Positions 18,700-27,579 of a stretch of DNA of 64,000 bases are shown one piece after another. The DNA comes from an uncultured Lachnospiraceae bacterium. GTDB lineage: Bacteria; Bacillota; Clostridia; Lachnospirales; Lachnospiraceae. The DNA is taken from NCBI GenBank assembly GCA_946182825.1, contig CAMGZH010000012.1, positions 1 through 64,000 on the forward strand, given 5' to 3'. The position numbers and the translations under genes were made by a program. The first letter of the stretch is position 1; every line of letters starts with the position of its first letter. A model generated the notes under the pieces. The model made no database searches. It was not told where the DNA came from and saw only the letters and a program-made list of their open reading frames with translations.

Positions 18700-20112
18700 T
18701 TAAACTGGATAGGATCCGTTCTGCTTATCTGCAGCTGCAGGATCTATCTTTGTCTGCTGAGCCTCTCTGTACTTAAAGAACTCCTCAGCAACCTGTGGGA
18801 ACAGTGCATAGGATAAGGTATCCTCATCCTGCTGCTTGTAGGCTGCAACAGCCTTCTCCATCTCAGGAAGCTGTGGATCTAAAAGATCTGCCGGACGACA
18901 TGTGATAGCCTCACTCTTACGGTCTCCAAGAACCTTATCCACAACCTCAGGGTTGAAAGGCTTCTCTGTCTTACCGTACTTACCAAGGAGAAGATCCTTG
19001 GTCTGATCGGTAGCAACCTTATATCGCTCACCCATCAGTACGTTAAATACAGCCTGTGTACCTACGATCTGAGAAGATGGTGTAACAAGTGGCGGCTCAC
19101 CAAGATCCTTACGTACTCTTGGAACCTCCTCAAGTACTGCCTGAAGCATGTCAGACTTACCCTGCTCCTTCAACTGTCCGATCAGGTTGGAAAGCATTCC
19201 ACCCGGTACCTGGTACATAAGTGTCTTGATGTTAACACCAAGAACCTTGGTATCCAGACGACCGCTGTCGATGTACTTCTGACGGATTGGCGCAAAGTAC
19301 TCAGAAATCTCTGCAAGAAGCTTCTGATCAAGACCGGTATCAAATTCTGTACCCTTAAACGCCTCAACCATAACCTCTGTTGCCGGCTGGGAAGTTCCCA
19401 GAGCAAACGGAGAGATTGCTGTATCGAGGATGTCACAGCCGGCCTCAACAGCCTTCATTGCTGTCATGGAAGCCACACCGGAAGTGTAATGTGTATGTAA
19501 CTCGATTGGAAGATCGGTTGCACTCTTTAAAGCTGTTACAAGCTCTGTTGCAGCTGTCGGAACTAAAAGACCGGACATATCCTTGATACAGATGGAGTTT
19601 GCACCCATCTCTTCAATGCCCTTTGCTGTCTTCATCCAGTAATCAAGGGTATAAGCATCGCCCAATGTGTAAGAAAGAGCAACCTGTGCATGTCCACCCT
19701 CTTTTACTGTTGCTTTAACAGCTGTCTCAAGGTTACGAAGATCGTTTAAGCAGTCGAAGATACGTACAACATCAATTCCGTTGGCAACGGACTTCTGTAC
19801 GAAATACTCTACAACGTCATCTGCATATGGCTTGTAACCTAAGATGTTCTGACCACGGAACAGCATCTGAAGCGGTGTGTTCTTAAAGCCGGCCTTTAAC
19901 TTACGAAGGCGCTCCCATGGATCCTCGTGAAGGAAACGAAGGCATGCATCGAATGTAGCTCCGCCCCAGCACTCAACCGCATTGTATCCAACCTTATCCA
20001 TGGTCGGAACGATGGGAAGCATCTCTTCTGTTGTCATTCTAGTTGCAATCAGGGACTGGTGCGCATCACGCAGAACCGTCTCTGTAATCTTTAATGGTTT
20101 TTTCTCTGCCAT
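18700..20112 (-). CDS. oadA: oxaloacetate decarboxylase alpha / 5S carboxyltransferase-type subunit
   Basis: 470 residues. HMGL-like TIM barrel (TVLRDAHQSL N-terminal motif, ELHTHYTSG metal-binding loop, catalytic Lys in SICIKDMSG) plus the conserved carboxylase domain (about 320-430). It transfers CO2 between oxaloacetate or pyruvate and biotin. It lacks the C-terminal biotin domain of classical OadA, and that function is supplied by the separate gene at 21292. The ATG at 20112 follows AGGAGG with 8-base spacing. The longer frame to 20154 overlaps oadB and is not chosen. Last gene of the operon. Confidence 0.93.
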   Translation of the reverse strand: MAEKKPLKITETVLRDAHQSLIATRMTTEEMLPIVPTMDKVGYNAVECWGGATFDACLRFLHEDPWERLRKLKAGFKNTPLQMLFRGQNILGYKPYADDVVEYFVQKSVANGIDVVRIFDCLNDLRNLETAVKATVKEGGHAQVALSYTLGDAYTLDYWMKTAKGIEEMGANSICIKDMSGLLVPTAATELVTALKSATDLPIELHTHYTSGVASMTAMKAVEAGCDILDTAISPFALGTSQPATEVMVEAFKGTEFDTGLDQKLLAEISEYFAPIRQKYIDSGRLDTKVLGVNIKTLMYQVPGGMLSNLIGQLKEQGKSDMLQAVLEEVPRVRKDLGEPPLVTPSSQIVGTQAVFNVLMGERYKVATDQTKDLLLGKYGKTEKPFNPEVVDKVLGDRKSEAITCRPADLLDPQLPEMEKAVAAYKQQDEDTLSYALFPQVAEEFFKYREAQQTKIDPAAADKQNGSYPV

Positions 20113-20125
20113 TTCATTATCCTCC

Positions 20126-21274
20126 TTAGACACCAAAGATTGCCATGAATACACCGGCTGCTACTGCAGTACCGATAACACCGGCAACGTTTGGTCCCAT
20201 TGCATGCATTAACAGGAAGTTTGTAGGATCTGCCTCAGCACCAACCTTCTGAGATACACGGGCAGACATCGGTACAGCGGATACACCGGCAGAACCGATC
20301 AACGGGTTGATCTTGCCACCGGAGATCTTACTCATTACCTTACCAACCAGGATACCGGAAGCGGTAGCCACAGCGAATGCCACAAGACCAAGTACTACGA
20401 TCTTAAGTGTGCTGATGTTAAGGAAAGCCTCAGCAGATGTAGAAGCACCAACGGATGTACCAAGCAGGATAACTACGATGTACATAAGGGCATTGCTTGC
20501 TGTATCTGTAAGCTGACGAACAACGCCACACTCCTTAAACAGGTTACCGAGCATTAACATACCAACAAGTGGTGCTGTTGTCGGAAGGATCAGACATACA
20601 ATAATGGTAACCACGATCGGGAAAAGGATACGCTCTAACTGGCTGACAGGACGAAGATTGCTCATGTGGATCTTACGTTCCTTCTCTGTTGTAAGCGCTT
20701 TCATGATCGGCGGCTGAATGATTGGTACAAGTGACATATAAGAATATGCCGCTACCGCAATCGGACCCATCAATGCACTCTGGCCCAACTTACCTGCAAG
20801 GAAAATAGAGGTAGGACCGTCCGCACCACCAATGATAGCGATTGCGGAAGAAGCCTGGTCTGAGAATCCCAGCAGGATCGCAATCAGGTATGCACTGTAG
20901 ATACCAAACTGCGCTGCCGCACCAAGCAGGAAGCAGATCGGGTTAGCGATCAGCGGAGAGAAGTCTGTCATAGCTCCGACACCCATAAAGATCAGGGACG
21001 GAAGGATAGACCACTCATCTAATGTGTAGAAATAATACAGAAGACCACCTACACCGTTACTAGTCTCCTCCGGGCTGGCAATAATATCAGGATAGATATT
21101 AACCAGCAGCATACCGAAGGCGATCGGAACCAACAGGAGCGGCTCGAAACCCTTACGGATTGCCAGGTATAAGAATACGCAGGCAACGAGGATCATGATG
21201 AAGTTTCCACCCGTAAGATTCGCAAATGCCGTCTGATGGAGCAGATTGCCCATCGTCTCTGCAATATAACTCAT
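20126..21274 (-). CDS. oadB: Na+-translocating decarboxylase beta subunit
   Basis: 382 residues with about nine to eleven hydrophobic helices. Membrane subunit that decarboxylates carboxybiotin and exports Na+. Conserved family segments such as GGADGPTSIFLAGKL and the SAGVSAVPMSARV region carrying Na+/carboxybiotin-site residues are intact. Shared by oxaloacetate, methylmalonyl-CoA and glutaconyl-CoA decarboxylases, so it does not settle the substrate. Confidence 0.95.
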   Translation of the reverse strand: MSYIAETMGNLLHQTAFANLTGGNFIMILVACVFLYLAIRKGFEPLLLVPIAFGMLLVNIYPDIIASPEETSNGVGGLLYYFYTLDEWSILPSLIFMGVGAMTDFSPLIANPICFLLGAAAQFGIYSAYLIAILLGFSDQASSAIAIIGGADGPTSIFLAGKLGQSALMGPIAVAAYSYMSLVPIIQPPIMKALTTEKERKIHMSNLRPVSQLERILFPIVVTIIVCLILPTTAPLVGMLMLGNLFKECGVVRQLTDTASNALMYIVVILLGTSVGASTSAEAFLNISTLKIVVLGLVAFAVATASGILVGKVMSKISGGKINPLIGSAGVSAVPMSARVSQKVGAEADPTNFLLMHAMGPNVAGVIGTAVAAGVFMAIFGV

Positions 21275-21291
21275 TTAGGAACCTCCTTCGA

Positions 21292-21654
21292 TTAGTCCTC
21301 GTTCATTGTAGCAAGCAGATCTCCTGCCTCTACGGATGCTCCTTCAGCAACTTCGATTGAAGCAACTGTACCAGCCTTTGGAGCTACAACTGGTGTTTCC
21401 ATCTTCATAACCTCAAGAACAACAACAGGATCACCGGCATTTACATGTGTTCCTGCAGCTGCTGCGATCTTGAATACCTTACCTGCTGCACCAGCCTCGA
21501 TCTTAACAGAGCCTGCTGCACCACTGCTTACAGGTGCTGCCGGAGCTGCTGCAGGTGCGCTTGCTGCTACTGGAGCCGCTGCTGCAGAGCCGCCCTTCTC
21601 CTCAACCGATACATCATATGCCTTACCGTTAACTGTGATGGTATAATTTTTCAT
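21292..21654 (-). CDS. biotin carboxyl carrier subunit (1.3S / gamma type)
   Basis: 120 residues. N-terminal strand segment, an Ala/Pro-rich flexible linker (about 25-45) and a biotinyl domain with the attachment motif EVMKMETP, whose lysine is biotinylated. The swinging arm moves CO2 from the carboxyltransferase subunits to the membrane subunit. Very strong ribosome binding site (AGGAGGATGATCAA before ATG). Homologous to GcdC/MmdC and transcarboxylase 1.3S. Confidence 0.95.
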   Translation of the reverse strand: MKNYTITVNGKAYDVSVEEKGGSAAAAPVAASAPAAAPAAPVSSGAAGSVKIEAGAAGKVFKIAAAAGTHVNAGDPVVVLEVMKMETPVVAPKAGTVASIEVAEGASVEAGDLLATMNED

Positions 21655-21671
21655 TTGATCATCCTCCTGGA

Positions 21672-22424
21672 TTAATATCTTCTCTTAATGGAGCGTACTA
21701 CGAATGAATCCGTAGAAGCGCCGGTTCCTGCAGCAATCGCTGCTGTGATAACTGCAACAAGTTCCAGATCATCTGTCAGGTCTTCCTTCTTGGAAGAAAC
21801 CGCCGGAGCTGCTGCAGGAGCGCCTGCCTGTGAAGGAGCTGCGGAATTACCCTCCAGCTTCTTCTGAATGTACGGGATAATACGGAACGCATAAATGAAA
21901 ACACTGATGATGATCAGTACGCAGAATACCGTGATCATTCCCATCAACACATTCAGGGCTGCCTTGCTCATTGTCTCAGCCTTTGTGTAGACCGGCTCAA
22001 AGTTCATAGCGGTAGTCTTCATGGTGTTCTTGTTATATACGAATACCATGCGGGCATCACGCTTTGAAAAATCCATGTTTAAAGTACAAGTAACCGTCTT
22101 ACCAGCCACATCCACCTTAAAGTCGGTATACTTGATAAAGTCTCCGACGCTCGGTGAAACATCGATCCAGTTCTTCAGAAGAACGCTGGTCATTTCAGCG
22201 CTTTTATCGGTCTGGGTCTCTTTTGCCTGCTGGGCAAAATATTCTGAATACTGCTTAAGCTCATCGGCTGATAAAGCCAGAAGCTGATCCGCATATTTCT
22301 GCTGTTCGTTTTTCAATTCCGACTTGGTCTTTCCACCGTAGCTCGCAGTCTTGCTGCTACCACAGGAAGCCAGAAGAAGCAGGCAGGCGATCGTGGTAAG
22401 AAGGATCGTTAATTTCTTTTTCAT
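21672..22424 (-). CDS. OadG-family subunit with lipoprotein signal
   Basis: 250 residues. Lipobox LLLASC near residue 17-22, an extracytoplasmic domain of about 130 residues, one transmembrane helix (MGMITVFCVLIIISVFIYAF), and an Ala/Pro-rich cytoplasmic tail. The C-terminal half matches the small OadG/MmdD anchoring subunit. The lipoprotein domain in front is an extension found in Clostridia. I choose the ATG at 22424 (AAAGGTG upstream). The ATG at 22442 overlaps the previous stop but lacks a binding site. Confidence 0.85.
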   Translation of the reverse strand: MKKKLTILLTTIACLLLLASCGSSKTASYGGKTKSELKNEQQKYADQLLALSADELKQYSEYFAQQAKETQTDKSAEMTSVLLKNWIDVSPSVGDFIKYTDFKVDVAGKTVTCTLNMDFSKRDARMVFVYNKNTMKTTAMNFEPVYTKAETMSKAALNVLMGMITVFCVLIIISVFIYAFRIIPYIQKKLEGNSAAPSQAGAPAAAPAVSSKKEDLTDDLELVAVITAAIAAGTGASTDSFVVRSIKRRY

Positions 22425-22441
22425 AAGATCACCTTTCTTCA

Positions 22442-23821
22442 TTATTTGGTTGAATGCTTACGGTATGCCTCATCAATCTTCTTTGTGTAAAGCATCTCGT
22501 AGCCGGCGATCAGATACTTACGTGCATCTGCCCCGTTAACGACACGATCGATATAACCGTGACGGGCAGCGTTTGAAACGCCGTTCACCTTAGATGCAAC
22601 CTCGGAAGGTGTGCTGTCAAGGATCTTCGCAGCCGCCTTAGCCTCCAGAACACCCATATCCGCATCGGAAAGAGCGTAAACAAGGTCTGCTCCCATAGAA
22701 GAAGCACCCATCAGAAGGTAAGCTGTGGTATACGCATTTGCCACCAGTGTGATCTTTGGTACAGATGCGGATGCGTAAGCTGCAGTAAAGGATGCTGCTG
22801 CTCTTGCAAGTCTTCTCTCTGCACATACGGATGTCTCGTAACCCTCGGTCTTAACCAGGCTAAGGATTGGAAGATCAAATGCATCACAGAACTTAACAAA
22901 GTCTGCTGCCTTGGTAAGTCCGTCTGCTGTCAGACGAGCCTCGATGTCCTCTCCATCCTTCTTAACAGTATTACCGATCGCTCCCACTGTCATTCCGTTC
23001 AGCTTGATAAAGCCGCAGGTCATAGCCGGTGCATATGCCTTCTTAACCTCTGTGAAAACACGGTTATCAGAAAGCTCTGTAAATACAGCTGCTGCATCCT
23101 CGTAGGAAGCGGCTACGCCCTCTGCTGCACGGTTAAGATCATCGGTGCACTCATCAATGCAACCCTCTTCCAGGTTAGAACCAGGTAAGATCGTTACCAG
23201 CTTGCGGATCTGCTCGGAAACCTCTGCCTCAGAACCAATAAAGTCAACAACACCTGCCTCCTCACTCTGGAACTGAGCCGAATCTGTAGCTACATCCTTA
23301 TTTCCCGGAAGTGTACTTGGGGAATTAAAGAAAAGCTTTGCTGAATCTGTCATGTAAGTAAAATCAGCTAAGGCTGTAAGGACAGACAATCCACCCCCGC
23401 AGTTGCCATATACTGCCATGATCTGTGGAATCACACCACTCGCCTCTGAAGCCTTGGCCAGTACTGCGCCTAAGCTTTCAACAGCGTCTACAGACTCCTG
23501 GAGACGCACACCGGTGCTGTCTAATACCCCAATTACCGGTGCCCCCATCTTCAGTGCCCTATCATAGACGCTGAGGATCTTCTTTGCGTGCATCTCGCCA
23601 ATAGCTCCACCAAAAACAGCAGGCTCCTGTGCAAAAACAAATACCAAATTTCCATCAATGGTACCATGTCCTGTCACAACGCCATCGGAAGGTGTTTTCT
23701 CTGCGCTTACATTAAAATCGGTGCTTCTTGCTGTAACGGCTGCGCCAAGCTCCACAAAGCTGTTCGCATCCAGAAGAGCCTCGATTCGTGAAGTAGCAGA
23801 AAAGGCTGTTCCATCACTCAT
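22442..23821 (-). CDS. acyl-CoA carboxyltransferase subunit (MmdA / 12S type)
   Basis: 459 residues, somewhat shorter than typical MmdA or PccB (about 510). Two crotonase-fold halves typical of carboxyltransferases, with oxyanion-type glycine motifs (GNCGGGLSVL near 147-156). Members use methylmalonyl-CoA, propionyl-CoA or related thioesters. Start ATG at 23821 is preceded by GGAGGAG. First gene of a five-gene set that also contains a 5S-type oadA, giving both halves of a transcarboxylase. Confidence 0.88.
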   Translation of the reverse strand: MSDGTAFSATSRIEALLDANSFVELGAAVTARSTDFNVSAEKTPSDGVVTGHGTIDGNLVFVFAQEPAVFGGAIGEMHAKKILSVYDRALKMGAPVIGVLDSTGVRLQESVDAVESLGAVLAKASEASGVIPQIMAVYGNCGGGLSVLTALADFTYMTDSAKLFFNSPSTLPGNKDVATDSAQFQSEEAGVVDFIGSEAEVSEQIRKLVTILPGSNLEEGCIDECTDDLNRAAEGVAASYEDAAAVFTELSDNRVFTEVKKAYAPAMTCGFIKLNGMTVGAIGNTVKKDGEDIEARLTADGLTKAADFVKFCDAFDLPILSLVKTEGYETSVCAERRLARAAASFTAAYASASVPKITLVANAYTTAYLLMGASSMGADLVYALSDADMGVLEAKAAAKILDSTPSEVASKVNGVSNAARHGYIDRVVNGADARKYLIAGYEMLYTKKIDEAYRKHSTK

Positions 23822-23855
23822 AGTTTTCTCCTCCATATTAATAGTAAATTATTCA

Positions 23856-23877
23856 GATGCAGCCTTAAATCTGCATC
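23856..23877 (-). promoter_or_regulatory. stem-loop in decarboxylase operon leader
   Basis: Perfect 7-base inverted repeat GATGCAG/CTGCATC around an 8-base loop. It lies between the predicted promoter and the start codon of the first operon gene. There is no U-tract, so it is not a terminator. It may protect the mRNA or bind a regulator. Confidence 0.5.
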
Positions 23878-23884
23878 AGCGTTA

Positions 23885-23913
23885 ATGATAACCGATTTTT
23901 TGTCAATTTACAA
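23885..23913 (-). promoter_or_regulatory. promoter of the decarboxylase operon
   Basis: Minus-strand -35 TTGTAA (23908-23913), 17-base spacer and -10 TATCAT (23885-23890). A consensus TTGACA sits inside the spacer but is too close to any -10 box. Confidence 0.55.
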
Positions 23914-23971
23914 GGATTACACCCCCTATATTTGTGATTAATTTAACGATTTTTCTTGCAATTCTGACCAT

Positions 23972-24008
23972 AAAAAAAAGGAGCACGGCAATACCTTGTC
24001 ATGCTCCT
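23972..24008 (-). terminator. rho-independent terminator of the scpAB unit
   Basis: Minus strand: arms AGGAGCA and TGCTCCT with an imperfect CAAGG/TTG extension, followed by eight T residues. Located just after the scpB stop. Confidence 0.85.
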
Positions 24009-24018
24009 ATGCACTCAC

Positions 24019-24588
24019 TTATACATCGACCTCAAGGGCTGCTTCCCGCTCTGCCTCTTCCTTGAATTCCTCCACCTGAACAGGGGAAAGGGACGGAAGA
24101 TCGGACAGGGAATTAACGCCAAAACTCCGAAGGAACTGTTCTGTGGTTCCAAAAAGCATCGGCCGTCCCGGCGCGTCCATCCGCCCCACCTCTTCCACAA
24201 GCTCATACTCTACCAGCTTGTTGACGGCATGGTCGGAAGAGACCCCTCGGATCTTCTCGATGGCAGCCTTCGTAACCGGCTGACGATACGCTATGATGGA
24301 AAGGGTCTCCAATAAGACATCAGTCAAAGCCACCTTCTTTGGCTGCTTTGCGATCCGGATCAGATAGGGATACATCTCTTTCGAGGTACACATCTGATAG
24401 GAATCTTCAAATCGAACGATACGGATGCCCCGACCGCTCTCTAAATATTCTTTTGATAATTCATCACAGGCTTCTATGATATCCGCATCTTTCACTTCAA
24501 GGGCCTGAGCCATCTTATCGATGCCGACCGCCTTCCCCATGGTAAAAAGGATACCTTCCACCGCCTGCCTAATCTGCTGTTTCTCCAT
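24019..24588 (-). CDS. scpB: segregation and condensation protein B
   Basis: 189 residues. Two winged-helix domains, and the family motif VLLETLSIIAYRQPVTKAAIEKIRGV is clear. Binds ScpA and SMC to form the chromosome condensation complex. Starts 8 bases after scpA. The acidic C-terminal tail is normal. Confidence 0.95.
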   Translation of the reverse strand: MEKQQIRQAVEGILFTMGKAVGIDKMAQALEVKDADIIEACDELSKEYLESGRGIRIVRFEDSYQMCTSKEMYPYLIRIAKQPKKVALTDVLLETLSIIAYRQPVTKAAIEKIRGVSSDHAVNKLVEYELVEEVGRMDAPGRPMLFGTTEQFLRSFGVNSLSDLPSLSPVQVEEFKEEAEREAALEVDV

Positions 24589-24596
24589 AACTTCCT

Positions 24597-25361
24597 CTAT
24601 GCTGCCACCCTCGATACGATCTCGATCTCTCCGAAGGTCTCTTCCTGTCTGGCATGGATCTGTCCTGTCTTCATCAGTTCCAGTACCGCCAAAAAGGTAA
24701 CAATGACCTCTGTCTTGGACTTTGCACTCTCCAGGATCCTCCGGAAAGAAAACTGTCTGTGCTCCGACGCAAAACGCAGAAGATCCCTTGTCTTGTCTTC
24801 CAGAGACACTTCTTCCTTCCGGATAGAACCAAAACGGGAACGGATGGGGTCCACCCGGTTCTTCTGACGCTTTAACACATCCTGAAAGATCAGGTTAAGC
24901 TTCTCAAGGGTGATCCCCTCCACCAGCTTGGCCGGATCCACCGGAACCTCGTAGGCAGCCACCGCTTCGGGAATGGTCGGCTCCTTGTAAAAGACCTCGC
25001 CGGCCATATTCTGGCTGTCACGAAGCTTCTCCGCAAAGCACTTGTACATCTTGTATTCCAGAAGCTGCTGCACCAGTTCGGTACGAGGATCAAGTTCTTC
25101 CTCTTCCTCCTCTTCCTGAGATGGCTTACGTGGAAGCAGCATTTTAGCCTTGATGGCAAGCAGAGTGGATGCCATCACAAGGAATTCACTCATAATGTTA
25201 AGATCTGCCTTTTTCATTTCGTCCAGATAAGCCATATACTGGTCCGTGATCAGTGCGATCGGGATGTCGTAAATATTAACTTTATTCTTATCGATCAGGT
25301 GAAGAAGAAGATCCAGAGGACCTTCAAACACCGGCAGCTTAATGCTGAGCTTTTCTTCCAT
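24597..25361 (-). CDS. scpA: segregation and condensation protein A (kleisin)
   Basis: 254 residues. Kleisin that bridges SMC heads. N-terminal motif FEGPLDLLLHLI and C-terminal winged helix (TFLAVLELMKTGQI) are intact. A run of glutamates lies in the linker near residue 84. Paired with scpB. Confidence 0.95.
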   Translation of the reverse strand: MEEKLSIKLPVFEGPLDLLLHLIDKNKVNIYDIPIALITDQYMAYLDEMKKADLNIMSEFLVMASTLLAIKAKMLLPRKPSQEEEEEEELDPRTELVQQLLEYKMYKCFAEKLRDSQNMAGEVFYKEPTIPEAVAAYEVPVDPAKLVEGITLEKLNLIFQDVLKRQKNRVDPIRSRFGSIRKEEVSLEDKTRDLLRFASEHRQFSFRRILESAKSKTEVIVTFLAVLELMKTGQIHARQEETFGEIEIVSRVAA

Positions 25362-25394
25362 GTGTTACACTCGCTTTATAGAAACTGCTACTTG

Positions 25395-26051
25395 TTACAG
25401 GGTAGAGTACCCATAACCGTTTACAACGGCTTCGATTGGAATCTTCTTGGCGCAGAACGGACACTCACTCGGATGATATGCCGTATAGCCCGGAAGATCG
25501 TTCTCCGTAAACAGAGAAATGATCCTTTGTCCGTTCACTTCCTTCATTGTGGAGAAAATGGATGTCACTCCACTTACTCTTCCGCCATAGTAGGACACGC
25601 ATTCCATCATGCGCTTCATTGTCTCACCGGTGGTAAGGGTCGCCGCCAAAATCAGCACATTCTTACCCTCGATTGCAAGACGATTATTCTGACGGAACAT
25701 AAACTGATGAATGCTGTTCTCCTCCGGAGTGATGATATACATCGTATCGTGCTTGTTGGTCATGTGGAAGCTTCCCTTCTCAAGTTCCTGTGCAAGGAAA
25801 CCACCTAAAACCTCCGTACCGTCAAGACAAACGATGGTATCTACATCCTCTACCTGATGAAGCAGCTTGGAACGAAGAGATGCTGCCGCATTCTCTGCTT
25901 CCTTCGCTCTTACCTTCAGTCTTGTAACATCAATATAGTAGTTGATATGGGAATTGCTCGTAGCAAAATGTCCCTGTACCGCATTGATGGTAACACTTCT
26001 GTCATCTCCAGAGTAGAACTTTGTCATGCGCTCCTGAATCTTGTCTGTCAT
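25395..26051 (-). CDS. orotate phosphoribosyltransferase-like protein
   Basis: 218 residues. Type I phosphoribosyltransferase fold: DTIVCLDGTEVLGGFLAQEL resembles the substrate hood region and VLILAATLTTGETM occupies the PRPP-loop position, but the usual acidic pair (E/D-D) of that loop is replaced (ILAATLTTG). A C-terminal CPFC motif suggests a metal site. Because of the altered loop, it may be regulatory or have another substrate rather than being a true PyrE. No other pyr genes are nearby. Confidence 0.7.
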   Translation of the reverse strand: MTDKIQERMTKFYSGDDRSVTINAVQGHFATSNSHINYYIDVTRLKVRAKEAENAAASLRSKLLHQVEDVDTIVCLDGTEVLGGFLAQELEKGSFHMTNKHDTMYIITPEENSIHQFMFRQNNRLAIEGKNVLILAATLTTGETMKRMMECVSYYGGRVSGVTSIFSTMKEVNGQRIISLFTENDLPGYTAYHPSECPFCAKKIPIEAVVNGYGYSTL

Positions 26052-26109
26052 GTTCCCCTCCCTTTCTATGCCACACCCCGTAGCATTTTGAGTTTATAGG
26101 TACCAATTG

Positions 26110-26138
26110 ATTGTACCATTTTTTGAACTATCTGTCAC
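26110..26138 (-). promoter_or_regulatory. promoter of the PRTase-like gene
   Basis: Minus-strand -35 GTGACA (26133-26138), 17-base spacer and -10 TACAAT (26110-26115), overlapping the dut stop codon. An inverted repeat GGTAC/GTACC overlaps the -10 box. Confidence 0.5.
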
Positions 26139-26581
26139 TTTTTACCTGTAGATCCGAATCCACCCCGGGTCTTATTCCCCAGGCTCTCCACCTCTTCAAA
26201 CACAACCTGTGGCTGATGGCGGAGGATGCGGAACTGACATACCCTATCTCCCACCGTAATGGTTGTATCACGCATTGCAAGAACCGGCATCATGATCACA
26301 TCATCATCTCCACAGTAGGACTCATCCACAACGCCGATGCTGTTGGTCTGGATCACACCGAAGTTCTTAAAAGTAGAAGACCTTGGAGCAATGATCATCT
26401 CATATCCCTGCGGAAGTTCCACGGAAATGCCAAGATCGATCAAAGCAAAATCCCCCTGCTTTAACTCATAATCCTTTGCAGCACGAAGGTCGATCCAATC
26501 ACTCTTACCGTCAATATACTCCAGATGATCGATCTTATCACTGTGATACTTGATACGGATCGTCTCTTTTAACTGTTCCAT
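26135..26581 (-). CDS. dut: dUTP diphosphatase
   Basis: 148 residues, trimeric dUTPase type. Motif 2 PRSST, motif 3 around GVVDESYCGD (catalytic Asp), motif 4 GDRVCQF and C-terminal motif 5 RGGFGSTG are present. It hydrolyses dUTP to dUMP and keeps uracil out of DNA, complementing ung elsewhere in the window. Its start overlaps the gpsA stop by 13 bases. PRSST for the canonical PRSG(L/S) is a small deviation. Confidence 0.92.
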   Translation of the reverse strand: MEQLKETIRIKYHSDKIDHLEYIDGKSDWIDLRAAKDYELKQGDFALIDLGISVELPQGYEMIIAPRSSTFKNFGVIQTNSIGVVDESYCGDDDVIMMPVLAMRDTTITVGDRVCQFRILRHQPQVVFEEVESLGNKTRGGFGSTGKK

Positions 26582-27579
26582 CCTACGGCCTCCATCTCTG
26601 TCTTCTTATCACGGTTCATCAGATCATACATTGCGATCCTTGCCTCTTTTCCTTCGAACAGCACCTTGTTCACCTCGGAAATGATAGGAAGATCCATTCC
26701 GTATTTATTACCAAGGGCGAGGGCCGCCTTTGCAGAATAAACACCCTCTACCACCATATGAACCTGTTCCATTGCCTCTTTGGGATCCATCCCCCGTCCG
26801 ATGAGTTCTCCCGCCTTATGATTGCGGCTGTGAACCGACTGACAGGTTACGATCAGATCCCCGATACCAGCAAGACCGCTCAAGGTCTCGGGATTTCCCC
26901 CAGTTGCCACCGCAAGCGCTGTGATCTCACGGATCCCTCGGGTGATCAGTGCAGCTCTGGTATTGTCTCCATTCCCCAGTCCGTCGCTCATTCCGGCCGC
27001 CAGGGCGATGACATTCTTAAGGGATGCTCCCACCTCGATGCCATGAAGATCAGAACTGATATAGACTCTGAAATTCTCGTTCATAAAGAATTCCTGAACC
27101 ATAATGGCAAGCTTTCTGCTTTTCGATCCTGCCACTACAACCGTCGGAAGATGACGAATCACCTCCTCCGCATGAGAAGGACCGGACAGAGCCGCTACCT
27201 TCGCCTTTGGAAGGACCTCTTCGATGATCTGACTCTGGGTCATCAGCGTAGACTCTTCGATTCCTTTGGAAACCGAAACAATAGCGATCTCTTCGTCACA
27301 GAATTCTTTCAGCTTCTCTGTCGTCTGACGGGTAGCTGTGGAAGGAACCGCCAGGATCAGAAGATCCGCACCTGTCACAGCCTCCTTCAGATCCCCGCTG
27401 TAGCTTAGACTCTCCGGAAAAGTAAAATCCTTTAATTTGTCACTTTTATGTGTTCTGGCCATTTCCTGAGCCTGCTCCCTGCGATGGGACCAAAGCGTTA
27501 CAGAATGTCCATTATCACAAAGTAATGCAGCTAAGGCTCCGCCCCAGCTGCCTGCTCCTAACACGGTAATATTGGCCAT
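26569..27579 (-). CDS. gpsA: glycerol-3-phosphate dehydrogenase [NAD(P)+]
   Basis: 336 residues. Makes sn-glycerol-3-phosphate for phospholipid synthesis. NAD-binding GAGSWGGALA at the N-terminus, catalytic Lys in GASLKNVIALAAG, and substrate-binding NTRAALITRG. Directly follows plsY, which uses its product. Confidence 0.96.
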   Translation of the reverse strand: MANITVLGAGSWGGALAALLCDNGHSVTLWSHRREQAQEMARTHKSDKLKDFTFPESLSYSGDLKEAVTGADLLILAVPSTATRQTTEKLKEFCDEEIAIVSVSKGIEESTLMTQSQIIEEVLPKAKVAALSGPSHAEEVIRHLPTVVVAGSKSRKLAIMVQEFFMNENFRVYISSDLHGIEVGASLKNVIALAAGMSDGLGNGDNTRAALITRGIREITALAVATGGNPETLSGLAGIGDLIVTCQSVHSRNHKAGELIGRGMDPKEAMEQVHMVVEGVYSAKAALALGNKYGMDLPIISEVNKVLFEGKEARIAMYDLMNRDKKTEMEAVGWNS

